This document shows, piece after piece, positions 7,692 to 14,103 of a stretch of DNA of 17,485 nt; positions within the stretch are counted from its first letter, which is position 1; each line of letters starts with the position of its first letter. The notes beneath the pieces are model-generated. The model did no database searches. It saw only the letters and a list, made by a program, of their open reading frames with translations, and was not told where the DNA came from. This DNA is from CAZIKF01 sp964539825 (GTDB lineage: Bacteria > Muiribacteriota > UBA6191): contig CAZIKF010000063.1 in the NCBI GenBank assembly GCA_964539825.1, forward strand, positions 1 to 17,485, in the 5' to 3' direction. A program made the position numbers and the translations under genes.

Positions 7692-8081
7692 CTAGTGAAT
7701 CCTGATGGGAATTTCACGCCTTTCCGGTTCCACCAGGGGAAGTGTAACCTTTAAAATTCCCTTTTCGTAGGAGACATCAATTCTCTCCTGGTCTACCGTT
7801 CTGGGGACCTGTATGGTCTCCTCAAATCGGCAGGATTCAAATTCCCCATAGACCATTTCCCAGCCCTCCTGCGGAGTATTCAGCCGTGAAGCGTGGATCT
7901 TGAGGACCTGTTCATCTAATTCTACGCTTGTTTGCTCAACATCAACCCCCGGCAGGCTAACGAGGACCTCGAATTCCTGCTCTCGCTGCAGTACCTCAAT
8001 GGCAGGCGAAAGGCTTCGCAATACCCGAGTTTCTTCCTGAGTTGATGGTTCGGTCTCTATAAGTTCTTTCTCATTCTTCAT
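7692..8081 (-). CDS. Small heat shock protein, Hsp20/alpha-crystallin family (second gene)
   Basis: The 129-residue protein has an alpha-crystallin domain over most of its length (about 27-120). It contains VSLPGVDVEQTSVEL (41-55), the late YEKGILKVTLPL strand pair (matching the family A-x-x-x-G-V-L motif with Tyr-Glu-Lys before Gly), and the C-terminal I-x-I tail IPIRI that docks neighbouring subunits. Small Hsps hold unfolding proteins in the cytoplasm without using ATP. The ATG has GGAG six bases upstream. It follows the first Hsp20 gene by 20 bp in the same direction and is followed by a strong terminator, so the two form a bicistronic operon. Its N-terminal arm is acidic and differs from that of its partner, suggesting a hetero-oligomeric pair. 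Confidence 0.93.
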   Translation of the reverse strand: MKNEKELIETEPSTQEETRVLRSLSPAIEVLQREQEFEVLVSLPGVDVEQTSVELDEQVLKIHASRLNTPQEGWEMVYGEFESCRFEETIQVPRTVDQERIDVSYEKGILKVTLPLVEPERREIPIRIH

Positions 8082-8101
8082 GGCAATCTCCTCTCAATTG
8101 C

Positions 8102-8521
8102 TTACTTAACCTTGATCTCGATTCGCCTGGGTTTATCCTCCTGTGCCTGAACAAGACGAATGCTTAACACACCGTCTTTAAGGTCCGCGTCCAGGCTGGA
8201 TTCATCCACACGAAAGGGTAATCTCAACGCCCGTCTAAAGCGCCCGGTGCCAATACCATTTACCAGGGTTTCAACTCCCTCTTCGCGCTTTCTCTCACCG
8301 GAAATCACGAGGACTCCATCTTTGAGATGGATTTCAAGGTCTTCCTGATTCAGTCCGGGGACAGCTGCCTCTACCAGGATCTGATCATCCTTGCGCTGTA
8401 CATTGACAACAGGGTTAAAAACTTTGCTTCTTAAAGCGCCTGGTTGGAAGATGTCCTCCATCCAGCGATTCATGTGATCTAACTCCTTAAACAAATGATT
8501 ATCTATTAGGCTATAAAACAT
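8102..8521 (-). CDS. Small heat shock protein, Hsp20/alpha-crystallin family (first gene)
   Basis: The start is the ATG at 8521 with AAGGAG six bases upstream, giving 139 residues; the frame continues to a TTG at 8548 that has no such support. The short N-terminal arm (LFKELDHMNRWMEDIF) is typical of class A bacterial small Hsps. The alpha-crystallin domain spans about 36-130, with EAAVPGLNQEDLEI, VLVISGER, FRRALRLPF and the ADLKDGVLSIRL motif, and an IEIKV tail with the I-x-I element at the very end. It is the promoter-proximal gene of the pair. I looked upstream for a CIRCE element (TTAGCACTC-N9-GAGTGCTAA) and saw none, so HrcA control is not indicated. Confidence 0.94.
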   Translation of the reverse strand: MFYSLIDNHLFKELDHMNRWMEDIFQPGALRSKVFNPVVNVQRKDDQILVEAAVPGLNQEDLEIHLKDGVLVISGERKREEGVETLVNGIGTGRFRRALRLPFRVDESSLDADLKDGVLSIRLVQAQEDKPRRIEIKVK

Positions 8522-8881
8522 GGTCGTCTCCTTTTGTTTAGTTCCCAATTCCAGGGTTCAACCTCTTTATCTCAAGAACTATACCCGCATGAAAAGCCCA
8601 TAAATAAAGGCTTTTAGGAAAAGTGTCCGTTTCAAGGTGAAAAGAAGTTTCGAATTGAAAAGCCAAAATGAAACGATTGTTCTAAGAAATTAGAGGAAGC
8701 TAGGGAACCGATAGAACCAGGGGAATCAGTTATGCTCCTGCCATGAATGGCGGGTTTCTAAAATAGAAGGAAAGTCTGCATTGGGAAGAAGTTCCCATTT
8801 CCTTGCTTCCATTGATTCCTTTATCCCATCCCAGGAAACTTTTCATCGTCTACTTCGTAAATTCTCAATAAGGAGGCTATT
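8522..8881. other. Divergent intergenic region between the Hsp20 operon and the exported hydrolase-like gene
   Basis: These 360 bases hold no protein frame I would accept. They must contain both divergent promoters, but no box pair is close to consensus. Two inverted repeats are visible: AAAAGCC (8592-8598) with GGCTTTT (8609-8615), which lies about 70-95 bases upstream of the first Hsp20 start and could be an operator or leader hairpin; and CCTGCC (8737-8742) with GGCGGG (8749-8754), which on the plus strand is followed by TTT. On the right, AAGGAGG just before 8882 is the ribosome binding site of the next gene. Confidence 0.5.
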
Positions 8882-10099
8882 ATGCTCTCGGTTTTCTGTA
8901 ACCCATTCCGTGCTGGGATTCTATTTCTTCTGACCCTTTCTTTGGGATACTCCTCTGAAATTCCTTTTGGGCACCCTGGAGGACCTGCAATTCAAGGCGT
9001 CGACAAGGTCATCTCCATGCTGCGAGAAGACCCTTACCAACTAGAAATTTTAATGAGTTTCGGAACTTCCACCGGGGGAGCAGCCGGACATTTGGCACTA
9101 AGCATTCGTGATCCTCAAACCAATGAGGAAACAGTCCACTCCGCTAATTTTTACGCTGATCGAACTGAAGAGCACTCTGGCGGACATTATGTGGATGATG
9201 TAGTCATGGCAATACCCAAGAAAGAATATATTTTTGGTGTCAAATCAAGCATCTCCAAGGATGCAAGCTTCGGACTCGATTACGGAGAAATCTTCAAAAG
9301 ATCCCTCGTAGGTGTTCGCCTCAATGGACTCACTATCGAGGAGGTTCGCTCGATTCAAGCCTTTTATCAGCAAGTGAATCAGGACTATAGAGAACGTAGA
9401 GATGACACAGACTATTTCAGAGGTGAAGTTGTCTATGACTACATGAATTTCAATTGCGCCAAAAGTGTTGCCCTGGCCCTCAAGCATGGGGGAGGGATTT
9501 CTGAGGTCAAGGTTAAGGGAAATCACATTCTGGGAAATACTCCCTACCTGAAGATGATTTTTGCTCACACTCCTACCTCAACAACCATGAATATTCTCAA
9601 GGTCGCGCAGGAAAGAAACTGGGATGTGAGTGCGGTACTTTATAAACGCTTTGAGGGATCGACATATCTCGATCATGAATCCGAGACAGAATTCAAAGAT
9701 CTCCCCAATCGATTTCCCTCCTTTAAATCCCTCGACTACTTCCAGGGTTCAAAAAATTTCGAAGACTGGGATAACCTCTACGCCATGAATCTGCTCTATG
9801 AACTGGGTAAATTTAGTTTTGTAATTTCGGCAGCGCAGCAGAGAGTCCTTTTAGAAAAACAGAAAAATCCTACAAGTCTGTCTGAGGCTGTTGAAATCGC
9901 CCGCCAGGCCGCTTCGAAAAAATCCAAGAATGTTCTGAGAAGATTGGTAAGAGGCTTTGGTATTCGATTCACACCCACTAACGATAACTCGGATTTGTAT
10001 ACCCATAGTTCCTTCATTGCAGAGGATGATCAGGAGCAGGATTTAGAAACTCTATCCAACGAAGAAATACTCCTGAGAATCCCAAAAGTCGCACCTTAG
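8882..10099 (+). CDS. Exported protein, probable permuted papain-like cysteine hydrolase
   Basis: The ATG has a strong GGAGG site five bases upstream. The 405-residue product starts with a signal peptide (hydrophobic core about 11-24, FLLTLSLGYSS). The mature N-terminal half has GAAGHLALSI (66-75), then VHSANFYADR, and later YMNFNCAKSVALAL (187-200). A His after a Gly (His70) at a strand start, followed much later by Asn-Cys at a helix start (Cys192), is the His-before-Cys order of circularly permuted NlpC/P60- and LRAT-like papain folds, including the periplasmic DUF4105-type domains. That gives a predicted cell-envelope amidase, peptidase or lipid-handling hydrolase. The C-terminal half (about 215-405) is unrecognised, Lys/Arg-rich at 335-355, and acidic near the end. 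The fold call is inference from motif order; it could also be a non-enzymatic relative. It is a single gene, divergent from the Hsp20 operon. Confidence 0.7.
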   Translation: MLSVFCNPFRAGILFLLTLSLGYSSEIPFGHPGGPAIQGVDKVISMLREDPYQLEILMSFGTSTGGAAGHLALSIRDPQTNEETVHSANFYADRTEEHSGGHYVDDVVMAIPKKEYIFGVKSSISKDASFGLDYGEIFKRSLVGVRLNGLTIEEVRSIQAFYQQVNQDYRERRDDTDYFRGEVVYDYMNFNCAKSVALALKHGGGISEVKVKGNHILGNTPYLKMIFAHTPTSTTMNILKVAQERNWDVSAVLYKRFEGSTYLDHESETEFKDLPNRFPSFKSLDYFQGSKNFEDWDNLYAMNLLYELGKFSFVISAAQQRVLLEKQKNPTSLSEAVEIARQAASKKSKNVLRRLVRGFGIRFTPTNDNSDLYTHSSFIAEDDQEQDLETLSNEEILLRIPKVAP

Positions 10100-10105
10100 G
10101 TTTAG

Positions 10106-10266
10106 GTGATCCGAGGACCGGTGCTTGTGGTGTTCTAGAGTACCCATGGACTTCGCCTGCTAGCGGTTCCTTCGTCGAAGGTGACTATGCCACCTTCTCC
10201 TCACGAACCACTACCATGCTCGTCCCTGGGCACTCTAGAACACCAACGCACCGGCCCTCGAATCAC
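10106..10266 (-). ncRNA. Candidate long-hairpin RNA read on the minus strand
   Basis: The plus-strand arms 10106-10146 and 10227-10266 are complementary along almost their full length. The helix continues as 10148-10151 with 10222-10225, 10161-10169 with 10205-10213, and a 7 bp apical stem 10177-10183 with 10191-10197 around a 7-base loop. An 8-9 nt internal loop sits in the middle. Direction is shown by the imperfect pairs: A10142/C10231, A10117/C10255, C10111/A10261 and C10164/A10210 are A-C clashes on the plus strand but G-U wobbles on the minus strand, while no inner pair shows the reverse. A single rod with a central bubble is reminiscent of 6S RNA, but I see no decisive 6S motif, and the conserved GGAA/AGCAG core of SRP RNA is absent. 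No convincing minus-strand promoter was found. It could instead be a very long terminator for the gene ending at 10099 or a small inverted-repeat element. Confidence 0.55.
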
Positions 10267-10312
10267 TTTCCTCTCTTTCTTTCTTACATTAGACACAGAT
10301 CCCGCGGTTGTA

Positions 10313-10353
10313 CCTTCTCTCTTCCCTCTTCTCTCTCCTCTCTCCCCTCCCTT
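10313..10353 (+). repeat. 41-base uninterrupted polypyrimidine tract
   Basis: Every base from 10313 to 10353 is C or T, including the mirror-symmetric CTCTCTCCTCTCTC at 10331-10344. A second 20-base pyrimidine run lies at 10266-10285. It lies between the hairpin RNA and the psuG promoter, so on the minus strand it is a G/A tract 5' of the RNA. Such tracts can form triplex DNA or mutate by slippage. Confidence 0.8.
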
Positions 10354-10396
10354 AGAAGATTAAGACTTGACAAAAATCGCATTGAGAGATCAGTTT

Positions 10397-10405
10397 TGGT
10401 ATAAT
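10397..10405 (+). promoter_or_regulatory. Extended -10 promoter for psuG
   Basis: TGGTATAAT is a perfect extended -10 box (TG-n-TATAAT) that predicts a start near 10412 and a 5' leader of about 20 bases before the psuG ATG. A perfect TTGACA at 10367-10372 is 27 bases upstream of TATAAT, too far to serve as its -35 box. Confidence 0.7.
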
Positions 10406-10432
10406 AAACGAGTACATACCCTGGATTTAGCT

Positions 10433-11353
10433 ATGTTTGAAAAGTATCTCGATATCCATCCTGAAGTTCAGGACGCCTTAGATTCCGGTAAGGCAGTGGT
10501 TGCCCTGGAGTCCACCATTATTTCTCACGGAATGCCCTTTCCTCAGAATCGTGACACCGCCGTGCGCTGTCAGGAAATCATTCGGGAAAAAGGCGCGGTC
10601 CCCGCTACCATTGGAATTCTTAAAGGTAGGCCTACCATTGGGCTGGACAGGGCCCAGATTGAAGTCATGGCAACGGATGACTCCGTGATCAAAGTATCTC
10701 GAAGAGATCTGCCCTTTGTGGTCTCCCAGGAGCGCAATGGTGCCACCACAGTAGCGTCCAGCATGATTTTGGCACATATGGCGGGTATTCAGATTTTTGT
10801 AACTGGAGGTATTGGCGGCGCTCATCGTGGGGCTCATAAGACTTTCGATGTATCCGCCGATCTCATGGAATTAGCACAGACCGATGTGGCAGTGGTCTGC
10901 AGCGGTTGTAAATCTATCATTGATATTGGCCTCACGCTGGAATACTTGGAAACCCATGGGGTTCCAATTGTGGGATACATGACAGATGAATTTCCTGCAT
11001 TCTATACCCGCAAGAGCGGTTTTAAAGTGGATTTTCGAGTAGAAACCCCCGAAGAACTCGCACGGGCAATTCAAGCTAAATGGGATTTAAAACTCCAGGG
11101 AGGTCTGGTGATCTCCAACCCCATTCCTGAAGAATTCGCCATGTCCCAGGACCTGATTAATGAATCCATCGATGAGGCCGTGGAAAAAGCTGACCAGCTA
11201 GATATCCGCGGAAAGGAACTAACTCCCTTTCTACTCAGTGAGATTGAAAGTTATACCAGGGGTGAAAGCCTCAAGAGCAATCAGGAACTGGTCTACTCCA
11301 ATACATATCTAGCAGCGGAGCTAGCGGTATCTTTGGCTAAAATCCGCGCCTAA
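10433..11353 (+). CDS. psuG: Pseudouridine-5'-phosphate glycosidase
   Basis: The open frame reaches back to a TTG at 10367, but that lies upstream of the promoter's -10 box, so the ATG at 10433 is the real start; it gives 306 residues, the family norm. PsuG cleaves the C-C glycosidic bond of pseudouridine 5'-phosphate (reversibly) to uracil and ribose 5-phosphate in the cytoplasm. Family marks: VVALESTIISHGMPFPQN (22-39) with the conserved Glu26; ATIGILKGRPTIGL (58-71); VSRRDLPFV with Lys87 just before; GGIGGAHRGAHKTFDVSADL (125-144) with the metal-site Asp139; and CSGCKSIIDIG (156-166), where Lys160 aligns with the Schiff-base-forming Lys of E. coli YeiN. All catalytic positions look intact. 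The partner kinase psuK is not in this window, and psuG is a single-gene unit with its own promoter and terminator. Confidence 0.96.
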   Translation: MFEKYLDIHPEVQDALDSGKAVVALESTIISHGMPFPQNRDTAVRCQEIIREKGAVPATIGILKGRPTIGLDRAQIEVMATDDSVIKVSRRDLPFVVSQERNGATTVASSMILAHMAGIQIFVTGGIGGAHRGAHKTFDVSADLMELAQTDVAVVCSGCKSIIDIGLTLEYLETHGVPIVGYMTDEFPAFYTRKSGFKVDFRVETPEELARAIQAKWDLKLQGGLVISNPIPEEFAMSQDLINESIDEAVEKADQLDIRGKELTPFLLSEIESYTRGESLKSNQELVYSNTYLAAELAVSLAKIRA

Positions 11354-11377
11354 GGCTCGATAAAGCCTCACTTTTTT
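11353..11377 (+). terminator. Intrinsic terminator of psuG
   Basis: AGGCT at 11353-11357, starting on the last base of the stop codon, pairs with AGCCT at 11364-11368 around a 6-base loop. CAC and then six T residues (11372-11377) follow. The T-run is on the plus-strand side only, so it serves psuG; it overlaps the 3' end of the convergent HTTM gene. Confidence 0.75.
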
Positions 11378-13215
11378 ATCGTCTTCCGCTCAAAACATCT
11401 ATGAGTCCAAATGGAAATCGGCTTTGGTTTCAGGATTTTCTTTTCCCTGGTATCTTCGCGCATATAGTAAATGCGAAAGGTCTCTAACGGTGCTAGTTCT
11501 GGATGTTCACGTTTAAAATTACGACATAAATATTTTCCATAATAGAGGCGATGACCCTTATTTTTCTTCTGCCAGATATTCATCATGTACTTTCTCCATC
11601 TCTGGGTAGGGTACATGGCGGACACAAGATCAGGTTTTTCCCAGCTTACTTTTTCCTCATCCGTCCAAATACTGTATTCCTTTCCATTGGCAAGGCGTCC
11701 TGAAATGACATACCAGCCATCGTCTCGCAAGGGGTAAGGAGAGAACATATTCCAATACTGATCCACGCGGAACAATCTGCCAAAACCATTCCAGCTTGAG
11801 GGCATATGCTTTGACCAGTGCCTGAAATCCGTAGATCTCAGATTCCACCCAAGTACGTAGATCAAGAATACCGCAGCAACCACGTGCTCTAGAATTCTCG
11901 GCTTCAAACGAATACTTTCAAATCGTATAAAACCAGTAAGTGATGAAAATTTACTGCGATGGTTAGCAACCCCTCGATAGAAGAAATTGGTAAGATTCAT
12001 AAACACCGGAATGGCCAATACATAGCTCAAAGGAAAGAGAATTGGGGAGCAGGAAAGGACTTTTTTAAGTGCACTAGCCTCAAAAAATCTCTGTCCCTTA
12101 TGATCTACTACCACCCAGCTATTTCTTTCCTCTAAGTCCTTTTGAATGGAATTCTTCTGGGAAGCTGGGTTTACCGGTGTTTCTCTTAGGAGAAAGAGTG
12201 AGCGAAGAATGAGACAGGTCTTCAAGCAAAATCCACATTCTCCGTCATAGTATATTTTTAGACCGCATCTCCTGGCGTTGCTAAGTTTAACCTTGGCCCA
12301 TTCCCAGAAAATCGCTGGTAAAAAGGGTATCCAGCTAACCATGCTTACATATTGAAAGAGGCCGATCTCAAGAGTTCTGCCAAAACCAAAATGCATGGAC
12401 ATCATCAACACAATCACAACGATCCTCACGGGCGCGGTGAAAATGGGAATGAAGACCAGGCAGGGGCCTATCAGCTCCCACCAGTAGGTACCGAGTGTGA
12501 GCGGGGTGAGCCACTCGGGCTGAGCCAGAAGCCATTTTCCCAGGGGGGTAACGAAATGATCGATATTGAGTGCGTAAAACGCCGCCCTCCCCTCTCTCCA
12601 AATTGCATGATCCTTAAGAATCCAGGTAAACCAATACACGAAGCAGGTTTGAAACAATAGAGCCGCCGACGCCACGGAAAGAATCCGCTGAAAATTTGGA
12701 TCATGACTGGTGTTTCTAGCCTCATCTACAGAAAAGCGAGCACCGAGCGGTAAAAACATGGACCAGAACAAGAGCATTCGAAAGAGGGTGTCTCCTCCCT
12801 GCAGGACCATGGGATTTCTACAGTGTAGAGAGAGCATTAAGAACCAGGATAGAAAGGTAAACAAACGAGTTCGAAAACCTAGGATGAGACAGACAGCACA
12901 GAATCCGGCTACCAGGAAAAGACCAAGCTGTACCAGGGCTTCTCCACTCATCATATGTATGGAGACATACCAGGCTTTGACAAACTTTTCGAGATAGGCC
13001 GACCTGGGGAGTACTCCAAAATCTGTGTAGTGCGCTCTGAGGTCATGAATTCGGATCAGAAAAAGATCACAGAGAATCAGAATTCCCAGGAAGACTCTGA
13101 ATAGAGCCAGAGAACGCAGGTCTATGCCAAAAATTCGAGACAGCAGGCCGGGAGATGATTTGCCGCTCGACTCCTGATTAACACCAGGAGAACCAGGTAA
13201 GGAGCAAGAACTCAT
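11368..13215 (-). CDS. HTTM-domain membrane protein fused to a DCC thiol-disulfide domain
   Basis: The 615-residue protein has three parts. Residues about 30-305 form an HTTM domain, the membrane region shared with vitamin K-dependent gamma-carboxylase, with several helices and the typical HCRNPMVLQGGDTLFRMLLF segment (131-150) followed by FLPLGARFS. Residues about 319-430 form a DCC (DUF393-type) domain beginning IYYDGECGFC (321-330), whose D-x-x-C-x-x-C pair (Cys327, Cys330) is the proposed redox site. After one more hydrophobic segment (about 443-458) there is a roughly 155-residue polar, aromatic-rich tail without a recognised domain. HTTM-DCC fusions are known in bacteria but no reaction has been shown for them. 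The gene is convergent with psuG. The ATG lacks a strong Shine-Dalgarno site, though no better start is visible. Confidence 0.87.
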   Translation of the reverse strand: MSSCSLPGSPGVNQESSGKSSPGLLSRIFGIDLRSLALFRVFLGILILCDLFLIRIHDLRAHYTDFGVLPRSAYLEKFVKAWYVSIHMMSGEALVQLGLFLVAGFCAVCLILGFRTRLFTFLSWFLMLSLHCRNPMVLQGGDTLFRMLLFWSMFLPLGARFSVDEARNTSHDPNFQRILSVASAALLFQTCFVYWFTWILKDHAIWREGRAAFYALNIDHFVTPLGKWLLAQPEWLTPLTLGTYWWELIGPCLVFIPIFTAPVRIVVIVLMMSMHFGFGRTLEIGLFQYVSMVSWIPFLPAIFWEWAKVKLSNARRCGLKIYYDGECGFCLKTCLILRSLFLLRETPVNPASQKNSIQKDLEERNSWVVVDHKGQRFFEASALKKVLSCSPILFPLSYVLAIPVFMNLTNFFYRGVANHRSKFSSLTGFIRFESIRLKPRILEHVVAAVFLIYVLGWNLRSTDFRHWSKHMPSSWNGFGRLFRVDQYWNMFSPYPLRDDGWYVISGRLANGKEYSIWTDEEKVSWEKPDLVSAMYPTQRWRKYMMNIWQKKNKGHRLYYGKYLCRNFKREHPELAPLETFRIYYMREDTREKKILKPKPISIWTHRCFERKTIKK

Positions 13216-13668
13216 GGATCTATTCTAACCTTAGAGACATTTGGATTGTATGGTTTTGTCTCTTCTAAGCCCTCAATCCCCCTACCAGAGAGACTTTGGG
13301 GGATATTTACTCCTGAACGCTAAAAATTTATAGTGAATTGATTAGTAAAAAGGACTAAACATAGGTAACTTAAGCACTAATTTAGATCTATATCCTTTTA
13401 TTCAGATATAATCTACTCTATTCACCACACATCAGGATTCGATTCGTTTTTTCAAAAGCCGATATTAAATATAGATTCTCGATAGGTTTCCAAGGTTTGA
13501 AACTGTGGATCAGTCTAAAACCTGGATCTTCCTTTGAATGGTCTTCAGTTTTTTTAAATTGAAGACCATTTTCCTTTATCCCCATTTTCATCTTTTCAAT
13601 TCTCGCTTTGCCTCTACTTCAGCATGGTCTGAAGGTGAGATTTGATTTCCTGATATGAGTGACCAATA
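13216..13668. other. Divergent intergenic region before the cytochrome cluster
   Basis: These 453 bases are A/T-rich and hold no acceptable protein gene. They contain ATCCCCC (13276-13282) paired with GGGGGAT (13298-13304), a possible leader hairpin or operator for the HTTM gene; a perfect TATAAT at 13407-13412 with only a poor -35 box, which could start the cytochrome transcript; and the 12 bp hairpin at 13537-13570 listed separately. If TATAAT is used, the cytochrome operon has a leader of about 250 bases. Confidence 0.5.
13537..13570 (+). promoter_or_regulatory. 12 bp inverted repeat in the leader of the cytochrome operon
   Basis: AATGGTCTTCAG (13537-13548) pairs with TTGAAGACCATT (13559-13570): 11 Watson-Crick pairs and one G-T pair that is a wobble on the plus strand. 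The loop is T-rich and four T residues (13569-13572) overlap and follow the stem. It lies 98 bases upstream of the diheme cytochrome start. It could be an attenuator or terminator in the leader, or a regulator binding site. Confidence 0.5.
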
Positions 13669-14103
13669 ATGTATAACATGAAACTACTATCTCTATTTTT
13701 CATCCTATTTACCGCGGGGCTCTTTGCCGGGGAAGACTCACAAGTTGCACAACAAAGTGAGAGAAAGAAACGTCTGAAATTTTATGGCGACTTATCCAAG
13801 AAAGAACTTAAAACCCGCATGAAGTATATTGCGAAATCTCTTGGGGTGAAGTGTAAATTCTGTCATCTCAAGGATAAAAAATTGAGTCTGGGACCAGATA
13901 TTAAGGCACCCTCTCATCGCAAGGTATTGCGCAGAAAAGAGATTGCTCGAAACATGATTGAAATGGTTGAGACGATCAATTCAAAGTTCTTGAAGTGGGA
14001 GCACGGGTCTGGCCGTGAAGCCGATCAGATCGACTGTCATTTCTGTCATCGAGGATCAGCAGATCATCTACTTGAAAAGGTTCCAATCCCAGGTAAGAAG
14101 TGA
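13669..14103 (+). CDS. Periplasmic diheme c-type cytochrome (reaction-centre cytochrome-like)
   Basis: The 144-residue product has a signal peptide (core LLSLFFILFTAGLFA, cleavage likely after Ala20) and two c-heme sites, CKFCH (62-66) and CHFCH (123-127). Around them the pattern KYIAKSLGVKCKFCH, EIARNMIEMVETIN (91-104) and DCHFCHRGSAD matches the repeat of the photosynthetic reaction-centre cytochrome c subunit family (CytoC_RC). In this family a Met about 15 residues before, or in the helix after, the CxxCH serves as the sixth ligand; Met51, Met96 and Met99 are candidates. Stand-alone diheme members are common in non-photosynthetic bacteria, and nothing here suggests photosynthesis. The alternative ATG at 13678 would give MKLLSLFF. 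Its stop overlaps the start of the barrel gene by 4 bp, implying translational coupling and a shared role in electron transfer. Confidence 0.88.
   Translation: MYNMKLLSLFFILFTAGLFAGEDSQVAQQSERKKRLKFYGDLSKKELKTRMKYIAKSLGVKCKFCHLKDKKLSLGPDIKAPSHRKVLRRKEIARNMIEMVETINSKFLKWEHGSGREADQIDCHFCHRGSADHLLEKVPIPGKK

Noticed and set aside
10106..10266. Identification of the hairpin as 6S RNA or SRP RNA
   Set aside because: The rod shape resembles 6S, but no diagnostic bubble sequence is visible, and the conserved SRP GGAA/AGCAG core is missing.
10367..10405. TTGACA and TATAAT as one consensus promoter for psuG
   Set aside because: The two boxes are 27 bases apart, far outside the usual 16-18; the extended -10 box alone is the better explanation.
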